Positions 17,928-27,072 of a stretch of DNA of 64,000 nt are shown here, piece by piece. Each line of letters opens with the position of its first letter. The stretch's first letter is position 1. The notes beneath the pieces are model-generated. The model saw only the letters and a program-made list of their open reading frames with translations, made no database searches and was not told where the DNA came from. The stretch is from Achromobacter animicus (lineage in GTDB: Bacteria; Pseudomonadota; Gammaproteobacteria; Burkholderiales; Burkholderiaceae_B): NCBI RefSeq assembly GCF_902859585.1, contig NZ_CADIJM010000004.1:248001-312000 (forward strand), written 5' to 3'. A program made the translations under genes and the position numbers.

Positions 17928-18863
17928 ATGACACCGTTCCGAGGCAAACTTCGCATCCGGCACCTGGAGATCGTGCTGACCGTCTCCGAATTGGGCAACC
18001 TGTCCAAGGCGGCGGCGCAGTTGCACAGCACGCAATCGGGCCTGTCCCGCGCGATCGCCGAGATCGAGGAGCTGGTGGGTGCGCGGCTGTTCGAGCGCAC
18101 GGCAAAGGGCACGACCTGCACGCCGCTGGGCGACGCCATGTGCCGCCACGCGCGGCAGTTGCTGACCGGTTTTCGCAAGGCCGAGGTCGACCTGGCCGCC
18201 GTCTCGCGCGGTGAAGAAGGCAGCCTGACCGTGGGCTGCTTTTCCATGTTTGCGGGCTGGCCGGTGGCGCAGGCCGCGCGCGACTACCGCGAGGCGCATC
18301 CGCGCATCACGCTCACCATCGAGATCGGCACGCACGAACGGCTGATCGAGGACCTGGACGCCGGCGCGCTGGACGTATTGATCAGCCGCTTCTCGTCCAC
18401 CGTGAATCCTGAGATCTACCGGTCGACCACCCTGCTGGAGGATCCGGTGGTGCTGGCCTGCGCCACCCACCATCCGCTGACGCGTCTGCCGCAGGCCACG
18501 CTGGCCGATTATGTGGCCTATCCGTGGATCACCGCCCTGCCCGGCAGCCGCATCCGCGGCGAGCTGGAATTGTCCCTGCGCCAGGCCGGTCTGGCGATTC
18601 CGGATATGATCGGCGTCCTGTCGCTGGAATTCGGCCGCGAATTACTCGTGGACGGACACTACCTGTGGATGCTGCCCGGCAGCGTCGCAGCCGTCCGGCA
18701 GGCGCGCGGCGAACTCGCCGTGCTGCCGGCCCGTCCCGCCCTGCGCAGGTCGCCCCTTGCCGCCATCTGGCGCCGCGACCGCCCCAGCACCCGTCAGGCG
18801 CGCGCCTTCGCCGCCCAGCTCGAACGCACCATCCAGGCCGATGGCATCGCGCTGGCCGCATGA
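17928..18863 (+). CDS. LysR-family transcriptional regulator
   Basis: The 311-residue protein has the LysR N-terminal helix-turn-helix (about residues 8-67, with LGNLSKAAAQLHSTQSGLSR) and a C-terminal periplasmic-binding-like effector domain (about 95-300). It lies 48 nt upstream of the adenine deaminase gene on the same strand and diverges from the lipoprotein gene. It may regulate either, perhaps sensing a purine or related metabolite. The effector cannot be read from sequence. Confidence 0.93.
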   Translation: MTPFRGKLRIRHLEIVLTVSELGNLSKAAAQLHSTQSGLSRAIAEIEELVGARLFERTAKGTTCTPLGDAMCRHARQLLTGFRKAEVDLAAVSRGEEGSLTVGCFSMFAGWPVAQAARDYREAHPRITLTIEIGTHERLIEDLDAGALDVLISRFSSTVNPEIYRSTTLLEDPVVLACATHHPLTRLPQATLADYVAYPWITALPGSRIRGELELSLRQAGLAIPDMIGVLSLEFGRELLVDGHYLWMLPGSVAAVRQARGELAVLPARPALRRSPLAAIWRRDRPSTRQARAFAAQLERTIQADGIALAA

Positions 18864-19862
<999 letters not shown>

Positions 19863-19916
19863 CGGAAGGTTCCGATGGCGGGATCCGGGTCGCCACGGTC
19901 CGGACAGCCCCCATCC

Positions 19917-19939
19917 AGCCATGCGTGTTGCGCATGGCT
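19917..19939 (+). terminator. Hairpin downstream of the adenine deaminase gene
   Basis: AGCCATGCG and CGCATGGCT form a perfect 9-bp stem around a TGTTG loop, 55 nt after the stop codon. There is no T-tract, so it may be a weak terminator or a message-stabilising stem. Confidence 0.5.
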
Positions 19940-20048
19940 ATGTTCAAAACCGGAATGCCCGGCGCGGCACTTTCCTCCCTACCATTAGTCCGGCGGCAGC
20001 ACAGATTGCCGCCGCTGGACGATGAACAACGATACAAGGGGCAGGAAT

Positions 20049-21317
20049 ATGAGTGAACGCGTGAAGGCGGCGCTGCGCACTGGCACGCTGGTTGGCGTGC
20101 GCGACGGCGGCGTGTGCCGCTATGGCGCCATTCCGTATGCGCAGGCGCCCGTGGGCGAACTTCGCTTTGCACCGCCGCAACCGGCGGACATTCGCGGCGA
20201 ATTCGACGCTACGGGTACCGGCCCCGTCCCGCCGCAGTTGCCCTCGCGCCTGCGCGGCGCCATGGGCGATTTCGACGCCGAACAATCCGAAGACTGCCTG
20301 CACCTGACGATCTGGACGCCGGCGGCGGACGGCAAGCGCCGCCCCGTCGTCGTGTGGCTGCACGGCGGCGCCTGGCAAAGCGGCGGCGGCGCGCTGGACT
20401 GGTACGACGGCGCCCGCCTGGCCGAACGCGGCAACGTAGTGGTCGTGGCCGTCAACTACCGGCTGGCCGCGCTGGGCTGGCTGTACGTGCCCGGGCAAAC
20501 GGCCAACGTCGGCTTGCTGGATCAGGAACTGGCGATCGACTGGGTGCTGGACCACATCCAGGATCTGGGCGGCGATCCGGCGCGTATCACGGTCATGGGC
20601 CAATCGGCGGGCGCCTCGTCGATCTGCGCCATGCTGACGCGCCAGCCGCGCTTCTCCCGCGCCATCCTGCAAAGCGCCGCGCTGGGCCGCGGCTTTCGCA
20701 GCGCGCAGCAGGCCGACGCGCTGGGACAGGTCTATCTGCGCGCGGCCGGCGCCGATTCGCTTTCGGCGGCGCGCGAGCTGCCGGTGTCCGCGTTACTGGC
20801 GGCGCAGCAGGCGCCCGAGGTCGTGCAGGCCCTGCGGGCCGAAGGCAGCAGCCGCAGCCTGTTCTCGCCGGTGCTGGACGGCCAGGTGCTGCCGAAAGAG
20901 ATCGCCCCGGCGCTCTTGACCGCCGCGGGCCGCGCGGACGTACTGGTCTGCTACACGCGCGACGAAATGGCCGCGTTCCCGGACCACGGCACCGACGCCG
21001 CCAGCCAGGAGATGGGCGACGCCGTGTTCGGCGCGCCCTCCCGGCTTTGGGCCCGGCAGGCCGTGGCCCAAGGCCGCAACGCCTGGCTGGCGCGCTTTGA
21101 TGTCGCGCCGACGGACCGCTTCGGCGCCTGCCACTGCATTGAATTGCCGTTCGTGTTCGACACGCTGCAGGCATTTGCCGACGCCCCGATGCTGGCAGGA
21201 CTACCTGCCGCGCAGGGCGAGCAATTGGCGCGCCAGACGCAGACCGCATGGCTGGCGTTCATCCGCGGCGATGCGCCGGATTGGCCGCAAGCGCCACACA
21301 TGCAGATCCTGGCCTGA
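20049..21317 (+). CDS. Type-B carboxylesterase family hydrolase
   Basis: The 422-residue alpha/beta hydrolase shows the carboxylesterase type-B order: YGAIPYAQAP near the N-terminus, SEDCLHL, the oxyanion hole LHGGAW, and the nucleophile elbow GQSAGAS (Ser186). It hydrolyses ester or amide bonds; the substrate is unknown. It has no signal peptide and is shorter than the usual type-B length of about 500 residues. ATG 20049 is chosen because AAGGGG lies 7 nt upstream; ATG 20022 lacks such a site. A Bug binding-protein gene follows after 72 nt on the same strand, suggesting the esterase acts on the imported compound. Confidence 0.9.
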   Translation: MSERVKAALRTGTLVGVRDGGVCRYGAIPYAQAPVGELRFAPPQPADIRGEFDATGTGPVPPQLPSRLRGAMGDFDAEQSEDCLHLTIWTPAADGKRRPVVVWLHGGAWQSGGGALDWYDGARLAERGNVVVVAVNYRLAALGWLYVPGQTANVGLLDQELAIDWVLDHIQDLGGDPARITVMGQSAGASSICAMLTRQPRFSRAILQSAALGRGFRSAQQADALGQVYLRAAGADSLSAARELPVSALLAAQQAPEVVQALRAEGSSRSLFSPVLDGQVLPKEIAPALLTAAGRADVLVCYTRDEMAAFPDHGTDAASQEMGDAVFGAPSRLWARQAVAQGRNAWLARFDVAPTDRFGACHCIELPFVFDTLQAFADAPMLAGLPAAQGEQLARQTQTAWLAFIRGDAPDWPQAPHMQILA

Positions 21318-21389
21318 GCCCGCTACGCCACACGACAGGCGCCGGCCTTGCCGCCGCGCCCCGCATACCAACAACACAAGGGGAATTCC

Positions 21390-22337
21390 ATGTTCAAGCA
21401 AACCTTCCTCGCGCTGGCGCTCGCCCTGCCGCTTGCCGCCACCGCCGCCTATCCCGACAAGCCGGTCAAGATCATCGTGTCCAATCCGCCCGGCGGTCCC
21501 GTCGACGTCATGCTGCGCGTCCTCGCCAGCAAACTCGGCGCGGCCTGGGGCCAGCCCGTGGTCGTGGAAAACAAGCCGGGCGCCTCGGGCATCATCAGCA
21601 CCGGCGCACTGGTCAAGTCGGCGCCAGACGGCTACACGCTCGGCATGGTCGTCGCGTCGTCGGTGACCATCGTGCCGTTTGCGGTGGACAGCCTGCCGTT
21701 CGACACGCAAAAGGACTTGCAGCCCATCTCGCTGGTGGCGCGCACGCCGTTCATCTTCATCGTGCCCAAGGACAGTCCCCTCAAGACCTGGGAAGACTTC
21801 GTGCGCGAAAGCAAGACGCGAAACTTGAGCGTGGGCTCGTTCTCGATCGGCACCGCGTTTCACCTGGTCTGGGAACAGACGGCGCGGCGCGCCGGCATCA
21901 AGGCGCTGTACGTGCCGTCATCCTCGTCGGGCAAAACGCAGAATGACCTGATCGGCGGGCAGCTCGACGTGGGCCTGGACGCGCCGTCCAGCTCGAAAGG
22001 CCTGATCGACAGCGGACGGCTGCGGGCGCTGGCAATCACCAGTCCGCAACGCTTTGGCGGCCTGCCCGACACGCCCACGTTGAAGGAGTCGGGACTGGAC
22101 TACGCACCGCAGCCGTGGATCGGCCTGATGGGACCGGCCGGCATCCCCAAGGACCGCGTCGCGCAGATCCAGAAGGCGGTGACCGACATCCTGAAAGACC
22201 CTGCGATGAAAGCGCAGATGGAAACGCTGGGCATGATTCCGATCGGCAGTTCGCCCGAGGAACTGGCAGCCACCATCGAGGCCGATCGCGCCGAAATGGG
22301 ACCGCTGATCAAGGAACTGGGCATCAAGCTGCAGTAG
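21390..22337 (+). CDS. Bug-family (TctC-like) solute-binding protein
   Basis: The 315-residue protein has a short signal peptide (about residues 1-19, ending TAAYP) and the Bug fold for organic acids, amides or aromatics. Visible motifs are YPDKPVKIIVSNPPGGPVD, VVENKPGASG and the PDGYTLG turn. ATG 21390 has AAGGGG 6 nt upstream. No TctA/TctB membrane genes occur nearby, which is usual for the expanded Bug sets of Bordetella and Achromobacter. It lies between the esterase and the M20 hydrolase, so the three may handle one ester- or amide-containing substrate; this is inference. Confidence 0.93.
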   Translation: MFKQTFLALALALPLAATAAYPDKPVKIIVSNPPGGPVDVMLRVLASKLGAAWGQPVVVENKPGASGIISTGALVKSAPDGYTLGMVVASSVTIVPFAVDSLPFDTQKDLQPISLVARTPFIFIVPKDSPLKTWEDFVRESKTRNLSVGSFSIGTAFHLVWEQTARRAGIKALYVPSSSSGKTQNDLIGGQLDVGLDAPSSSKGLIDSGRLRALAITSPQRFGGLPDTPTLKESGLDYAPQPWIGLMGPAGIPKDRVAQIQKAVTDILKDPAMKAQMETLGMIPIGSSPEELAATIEADRAEMGPLIKELGIKLQ

Positions 22338-22380
22338 CGCCGGCGCGCGGTAAATTCCGCGCAACATAAGCACTGGAAAC

Positions 22381-22403
22381 AGGGCCCCTTGCGCTGGGGC
22401 CCT
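22381..22403 (+). terminator. GC-rich hairpin between the Bug and M20 genes
   Basis: AGGGCCCC and GGGGCCCT form a perfect 8-bp stem with a 7-nt loop, 44 nt after the Bug gene. A second short inverted repeat, CTTGT/ACAAG, follows at 22415-22429. There is no T-tract, so partial termination or mRNA processing is as likely as full termination. Confidence 0.45.
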
Positions 22404-22452
22404 CGGGTAAGATCCTTGTCAATAACAAGTTAACTACCCCGAGGAGGAGAGC

Positions 22453-23841
22453 ATGCCGCAACGCAATTCCCTGTTCCGTCTGGCGCCCTTGGCGCTGGCC
22501 GCCCACCTGATCTTTTCCGGCCCGGCGGCCGCGCAAGGCGCGCCCGGCACGCAAGGCACGGTGCAACCCGCCGCCAACCCCGCGCTGGCCGCGCAGATTG
22601 ACGAACGCGCCAAGGCCATCGAAGACAAGCTTATCGCGTGGCGCCGCGACATCCATCAGCATCCGGAGCTCGGCAACCAGGAACACCGCACGTCCAAACT
22701 GGTCGCCGATCATCTGCGCGCGCTGGGCATGGACGTGAAGACCGGCGTTGCGGGCACCGGCGTGGTCGCGGTCCTCAAGGGCGGCAAGCCGGGGCCCGTG
22801 GTGGCGCTGCGCGCGGACATGGACGCCCTGCCCGTCAAAGAACAGGTAGACGTGCCGTTCGCGTCCAAGGCCAAGGGCACGTACCTCGGCAAGGAAGTCG
22901 ACGTCATGCACGCGTGCGGCCACGATGCGCACACGGCGATCCTGATGGCGGCCGCCGAAGTGCTGGCCGGCATGAAGGACGAGCTGCCCGGCACGGTCAA
23001 GTTCATCTTCCAGCCCGCCGAGGAAAGCCCCGCGGACTTCGAGCCCGACGGCAAGAAGGTCTGGGGCGCGAAGATGATGGTGCAGGAAGGCGTGCTGGAC
23101 AATCCCAAGGTCGACGCGATCTTTGGTCTGCACGTTTCCAGCGCGTACCCGGCCGGCTGGCTGGCATGGCGCGCAGGTCCCGCAATGGCCGCCGCCGACC
23201 AGTTCTGGATCGACGTGACCGGAAAGCAGACGCACGGCGCGCGCCCGTGGTCCGGCATCGACCCCATCGTGGTCAGCTCGCAGATCATCCTGGGTTTGCA
23301 GACCATTCCCAGCCGACAGATCAACAGCATGCTGGAACCGGCGGTGATCACGGTAGGCGCCATCCACGGCGGCAACCGCATGAACATCGTGCCCGACAGC
23401 GTTGCGATGACCGGCACCATCCGGACATACGACGAAGGCATGAAGAAGGACATCCATCAACGCATCGCGCGCACCGCGGACATGATCGCGCAAAGCGCGG
23501 GCGCCAAGGCGGACGTGCGAGTCGTCGAGCTTTACAACGCCACCGTCAATCCGCCGGCGCTGGCCGAGCAGATGGGTCCCACGCTGCGGCGCGTGGCGGG
23601 CGAAGGCAACTATGGCTTGCAACCCAAGTCGACGGCGTCCGAGGACTTTTCGTTCTATCAGGAGAAGGTGCCCGGCATGTTCTTCTACCTGGGCGTAACG
23701 CCCAAGGGAACGGATGTCGACAAGGCCGCACCGAACCATTCGCCGCGCTTTCACGTTGACGAGTCGGGGCTCATCAACGGCGTGCGCGCGCTGTCGAACC
23801 TGACGGTCGACTACATGGCGAGCGCGCACAAGGGCAGTTGA
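22453..23841 (+). CDS. Exported M20-family amidohydrolase (hippurate hydrolase/IAA-amino-acid hydrolase type)
   Basis: The 462-residue metallopeptidase has a signal peptide (about residues 1-31), so it should work in the periplasm. M20D motifs include WRRDIHQHPEL, ALRADMDALPV and the metal site HACGHDAHTAIL, with HGGNRMNIVP in the dimerisation-domain region. The family removes acyl groups from N-acyl amino acids or cleaves similar amides. GAGGAGGAG lies just before ATG 22453. Periplasmic hydrolysis beside a periplasmic Bug protein would fit hydrolysis before uptake. The substrate is unknown. Confidence 0.92.
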   Translation: MPQRNSLFRLAPLALAAHLIFSGPAAAQGAPGTQGTVQPAANPALAAQIDERAKAIEDKLIAWRRDIHQHPELGNQEHRTSKLVADHLRALGMDVKTGVAGTGVVAVLKGGKPGPVVALRADMDALPVKEQVDVPFASKAKGTYLGKEVDVMHACGHDAHTAILMAAAEVLAGMKDELPGTVKFIFQPAEESPADFEPDGKKVWGAKMMVQEGVLDNPKVDAIFGLHVSSAYPAGWLAWRAGPAMAAADQFWIDVTGKQTHGARPWSGIDPIVVSSQIILGLQTIPSRQINSMLEPAVITVGAIHGGNRMNIVPDSVAMTGTIRTYDEGMKKDIHQRIARTADMIAQSAGAKADVRVVELYNATVNPPALAEQMGPTLRRVAGEGNYGLQPKSTASEDFSFYQEKVPGMFFYLGVTPKGTDVDKAAPNHSPRFHVDESGLINGVRALSNLTVDYMASAHKGS

Positions 23842-23858
23842 TCGTTCTTACCCGGATC

Positions 23859-23899
23859 GCCGATGCACGCGCCGCGTCCATCGCGGAACGTGCATCGGC
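23859..23899 (+). terminator. Strong hairpin after the M20 hydrolase gene
   Basis: GCCGATGCACG pairs perfectly over 11 bp with CGTGCATCGGC, and an inner CCGCG/CGCGG stem extends it. It lies 18 nt after the stop codon and 148 nt before the next gene. No T-tract follows, so it may be a terminator of rho-assisted type or an mRNA 3' end stabiliser. Confidence 0.5.
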
Positions 23900-24046
23900 A
23901 ACGGTGGCGACAGGCTTCACGCCTGCTATCGCTTCGGCTACCAGGACGGCATAAGCAAACGGCTACAAATTCTTTGTCAGCCGCCGCCCCGCTTCTTACA
24001 GTGTGCGCCTTTGCCGCCATGCGGCCGCACGACAGAAGCTTTCGCC

Positions 24047-25024
24047 ATGCCGATCTCCCGACGCAAATTCCTGCTTGCCAGCACGCTGGCGCTGCCGCTG
24101 GCTCGGCCTCGCCCGGTGCGCGCGTCAGACTGGCCCGCGCGTCCCATCCGTCTTGTCGTCACGTTTCCGCCCGGTGGCGCCAGCGACATCGCCGCGCGCA
24201 TCATTGCGCCCGTGCTGGCCGAACGGCTGGGTCAGTCCATCGTCATCGAAAACAAGCCGGGCGCGGGCTCGACCATCGGCGCAAACCTTGTCGCACAGTC
24301 GCCCGCCGACGGCTACACGTTGCTGATGTCGAACTCGGCGCCCCTGTCGATCTCGCCGGCGCTGATGCCGCAAGGCGGGTACGACGCGCTGGCAAGCTTC
24401 TGCCATGTCGCCTACCTGGGCGCAGTGCCCACGGTGTTTGTCGTGCACCCGTCCGTGCCGGTGTCCAGCCTTGCCGAGCTGACCGCCTGGATCAAGGCGC
24501 AGGACCAGCCGGTGCAATACGGCAGCGGCGGGCTGGCGTCCGTAGGGCAGATCGTGGGCGAGCTGTATTCGCGGCAGACGGGCGCGCCGCTGCAGCACAT
24601 CCCGTACAAGGGCTCCGGCGCCATGCGCAACGATCTGCTGGGCGGACAGATCCGCGTGGCGGTGGATGCCCTGCCGCAGAACCTGCCCTTCCTGCGTTCA
24701 GGGCAACTGCGTCTGTTGGCCGTCACCACGCAGGACCGCGTGCCGCAGGTGCCCAGCATCGCTTCGGTGGGCGAACTGGGCTATCCGGGCCTGGTCGCGG
24801 AAAACTTCATCGGGCTCTCCGCCCCCGCGGGCCTGCCAGACGCGGTGGCCGTGCGGCTGCACACGGAGGTCGGATACGTGCTTGGCAATCCGGACATTCG
24901 GGCCAAGCTCGAGGGCCAGGGCTTCGTGCTGGCGCAGAAGACGCCGGCGGAGTTCACCGATTTCGTGCGCCGGCAGGCCGATAGCTGGGGGCCGGTGGTG
25001 CGCGCGACGGGAGCCAGCCTGTGA
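24047..25024 (+). CDS. Bug-family solute-binding protein with Tat-type signal
   Basis: The 325-residue Bug protein differs from its neighbours in its export signal. The N-terminus MPISRRKFLLAST carries a twin-arginine motif followed by a hydrophobic stretch and RAS before the mature protein. The mature part has WPARPIRLVVTFPPGGASD and VIENKPGAGS, as in other Bug proteins. ATG 24047 is chosen over 24011, because the upstream codons add non-signal sequence. Its stop overlaps the GTG start of the BMP-like gene by 4 nt, so the two are translationally coupled. The ligand is unknown. Confidence 0.92.
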   Translation: MPISRRKFLLASTLALPLARPRPVRASDWPARPIRLVVTFPPGGASDIAARIIAPVLAERLGQSIVIENKPGAGSTIGANLVAQSPADGYTLLMSNSAPLSISPALMPQGGYDALASFCHVAYLGAVPTVFVVHPSVPVSSLAELTAWIKAQDQPVQYGSGGLASVGQIVGELYSRQTGAPLQHIPYKGSGAMRNDLLGGQIRVAVDALPQNLPFLRSGQLRLLAVTTQDRVPQVPSIASVGELGYPGLVAENFIGLSAPAGLPDAVAVRLHTEVGYVLGNPDIRAKLEGQGFVLAQKTPAEFTDFVRRQADSWGPVVRATGASL

Positions 25025-25992
25025 GCGCCCGCCGTCTGCTCGTGCTGTTCGGCTTTCCCGGCCGGGGCGGCTTCAACGAGGCGGCATTGCAGGGCGCCGA
25101 GCGCGCGGCGCGTGCGGGCCATGCGCTGCACGAGGAATGGGTCGCGGCCACTGATCCGGCCGCGCGTGCCGAGCGCCTTGCGCAGTTGTGCAACGGCAAC
25201 CCGGATCTGGTGATCGTGCACGGCGGCCAGGGCGACGTGCCCGTGGCCGAGGTGGCGCCGCATTTTCCGCGTACGCAGTTCGCGATCACACAAGGCAGTC
25301 ATACGGCGGCCAACGTCGCGAGCTATGAGATTCTGCAGGAGCATTCCGCGTTTCTTGCCGGGATTCTGGCCGGCTTGCGGGCGGAGGGAGATGGCGCGGG
25401 CGGCCTGGTCGCGGGGGGACGCCCTGCGGATGGCCGCCCCGCGGGTGGCCGCCCCGCGCACCTCTCCGGCGAGCGCGTCCGGCCCGGTCTGAAGGGCCGC
25501 GCCGCCTTTGCCGACGGCGTGCGCCGCGTGACGGGCCGGGATCCGCTTACGGGATTTTGCGGCAATCAGCACGACCCCGACCTCGGTGAGGCGTGGACAC
25601 GTGCGCTCGCCGCACAACGCGCCCGCGTGGTGTTCGCGATGATGGATGGCGGCCGCGACGGCGTCACGCGCGCCTGCCGCGAGGCCGGCATCCGGCAGAT
25701 CGGCAACGTGCTGGATTGGGTGGCCCGCGATCCGGAGGTCTATCTGGCATCGGCGCTCGCGGACTCCGGCCTGTGCGTGGAGCGCGCGGCCGCGGACCAC
25801 GCCGCGGGCGCGCTGGCCGTGGGACGCATCACGCGTTTCGGCCTGGAGGCTGCGGCCTCGTTGCGGCTGGTGCTGGGCGCAGACGTCACCGCCTACGAGC
25901 GGCGCGAGCTGGACGCGTGGTCTGGGCGCCTGGCGTCCGGCGAGATCGAGATTGCCAGCCACTACGACGGCGAGGAATTCGCGCTGTCGTAG
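25021..25992 (+). CDS. BMP/PnrA-like protein without signal peptide
   Basis: The 323-residue protein resembles the basic membrane protein (PnrA/Med) family of ligand-binding proteins. Matching stretches are GFNEAALQGAERAARAG, EHSAFLAGILAGL, and FAMMDGGRDGVTRACREAGI near residue 205. It starts at GTG 25021 inside the stop of the Bug gene and begins directly with a beta strand (RRLLVLFGF). It therefore lacks any signal or lipobox, unlike normal BMP lipoproteins, and should stay in the cytoplasm. Residues about 133-147 are three repeats of a GGRPA-like pentapeptide, encoded by 15-bp tandem repeats. No BMP permease or ATPase genes are nearby. It may be a cytoplasmic sensor or enzyme. Confidence 0.7.
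   Translation: MSARRLLVLFGFPGRGGFNEAALQGAERAARAGHALHEEWVAATDPAARAERLAQLCNGNPDLVIVHGGQGDVPVAEVAPHFPRTQFAITQGSHTAANVASYEILQEHSAFLAGILAGLRAEGDGAGGLVAGGRPADGRPAGGRPAHLSGERVRPGLKGRAAFADGVRRVTGRDPLTGFCGNQHDPDLGEAWTRALAAQRARVVFAMMDGGRDGVTRACREAGIRQIGNVLDWVARDPEVYLASALADSGLCVERAAADHAAGALAVGRITRFGLEAAASLRLVLGADVTAYERRELDAWSGRLASGEIEIASHYDGEEFALS
25417..25461. repeat. Three 15-bp tandem repeats in the BMP-like gene
   Basis: Units GGACGCCCTGCGGAT, GGCCGCCCCGCGGGT and GGCCGCCCCGCGCAC follow one another without gaps. They encode GRPAD, GRPAG and GRPAH, an insertion with no counterpart in the BMP fold as I know it. Confidence 0.8.
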
Positions 25993-26207
25993 ATGCCCTC
26001 GCAGCGACACCGCGCCGGCAACATGTGGCGCGTTGCGGGCGACGTGACCCACGGCCCTGCGCACACGTCTCGCGAGCCTTGCGGGCATCCCGCATTGACG
26101 CGTCGCGATGCCCTGGCTACAGTGGCCGGCAGTCTTGCGGCAAGGCTTTTGCGCCGCATTTTCGAACCGCCCGCGGTCCCGCCGTTGGCCCAACACTCCG
26201 GATACCC

Positions 26208-27011
26208 ATGAACAGCTTCCGCGTCGGCATCGCCGGCTTCGGCGCCATCGGCCAGGCCGTGGCGCAATCCCTGGATGCGGGCCTGCCCGGCCTGACGCTC
26301 GCCGCCGTCGCGGTGCGAGATCCCAACGCCCCGCCCGCCTTCGACTGGAAGAACGGCGCGCCCACGTTCACCACCATCGGCGGGCTCGCCGAACACTGCG
26401 ATGTGGTGGTGGAATGCGCGCCCGCTGCCGTGTTCCGCGACATCGCCGAACCCGTGCTGCGTGCCGGCAAGAAGATGGTGGTGCTCAGTTCGGGCGCGTT
26501 GCTGCGTCACGAAGACCTGATCGGCATCGCGGGCCAGCATGGTGGCCAGGTCATCGTGCCGTCGGGCGCCATTCTCGGGCTGGACGCCATCACCGCCGCC
26601 GCGGAAGGCGTGATCCATTCGGTCACGATGATCACCCGCAAACCGGTGCGCGGCCTGCTCGGCGCGCCCTACCTTACCGAAAACGACATCGACATCGAAG
26701 GCATCACCGAACCGCGCCTGATCTTCCGCGGCTCGCCGCGCGAGGCCGCCGTGGGCTTTCCGGCCAACCTCAACGTGGCCGTCAGCGTGTCGCTGGCGGG
26801 CATCGGCCCGGACCGCACCACGCTGGAAATCTGGGCAGATCCCTCACTCGAACGCAACGTGCATCGCGTCGAGGTCGTGTCGGATTCCGCCTCGTTCTCG
26901 GTGGAAATCCAGAACATTCCCTCCGCCAATCCCAAGACCGGCCGCATCACCGCGCAAAGCGTGATTGCCGCGCTGCGCAAGGTGACCGGACCGCTGCGCG
27001 TAGGGACCTGA
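26208..27011 (+). CDS. L-aspartate dehydrogenase family protein
   Basis: The 267-residue protein matches the NadX/aspartate dehydrogenase family. It has an N-terminal Rossmann motif GIAGFGAIGQ (about residues 7-16) and the C-terminal DUF108 domain with FPANLNVAVSVSLAG and IPSANPKTGRITAQSV. These enzymes oxidise L-aspartate to iminoaspartate with NAD(P). No quinolinate synthase genes are near, so a catabolic or D-/L-amino-acid role in the local transport cluster is likelier than NAD synthesis. It starts at ATG 26208, 215 nt after the BMP-like gene. Confidence 0.88.
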   Translation: MNSFRVGIAGFGAIGQAVAQSLDAGLPGLTLAAVAVRDPNAPPAFDWKNGAPTFTTIGGLAEHCDVVVECAPAAVFRDIAEPVLRAGKKMVVLSSGALLRHEDLIGIAGQHGGQVIVPSGAILGLDAITAAAEGVIHSVTMITRKPVRGLLGAPYLTENDIDIEGITEPRLIFRGSPREAAVGFPANLNVAVSVSLAGIGPDRTTLEIWADPSLERNVHRVEVVSDSASFSVEIQNIPSANPKTGRITAQSVIAALRKVTGPLRVGT

Positions 27012-27025
27012 TTTTCGGCAAGACG

Positions 27026-27056
27026 TGCAAAAGGCCGCTGCGTGCGGTCTTTTGCA
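27026..27056. terminator. Bidirectional hairpin terminator between convergent genes
   Basis: GCAAAAGGCCGC and GCGGTCTTTTGC form a 12-bp stem with a single G-U wobble around a TGCGT loop. It sits in the 61-nt gap between the aspartate dehydrogenase gene (plus) and the ABC protein gene (minus). A- and T-rich outer arms on both strands suit termination in both directions. Confidence 0.75.
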
Positions 27057-27072
27057 TGTGCAGCGCAGTCCG

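Noticed and set aside
17804-18247. N-terminal extension of the lipoprotein gene to ATG 18247
   Set aside because: It would run antisense through the LysR DNA-binding domain and place about 180 residues before the lipobox.
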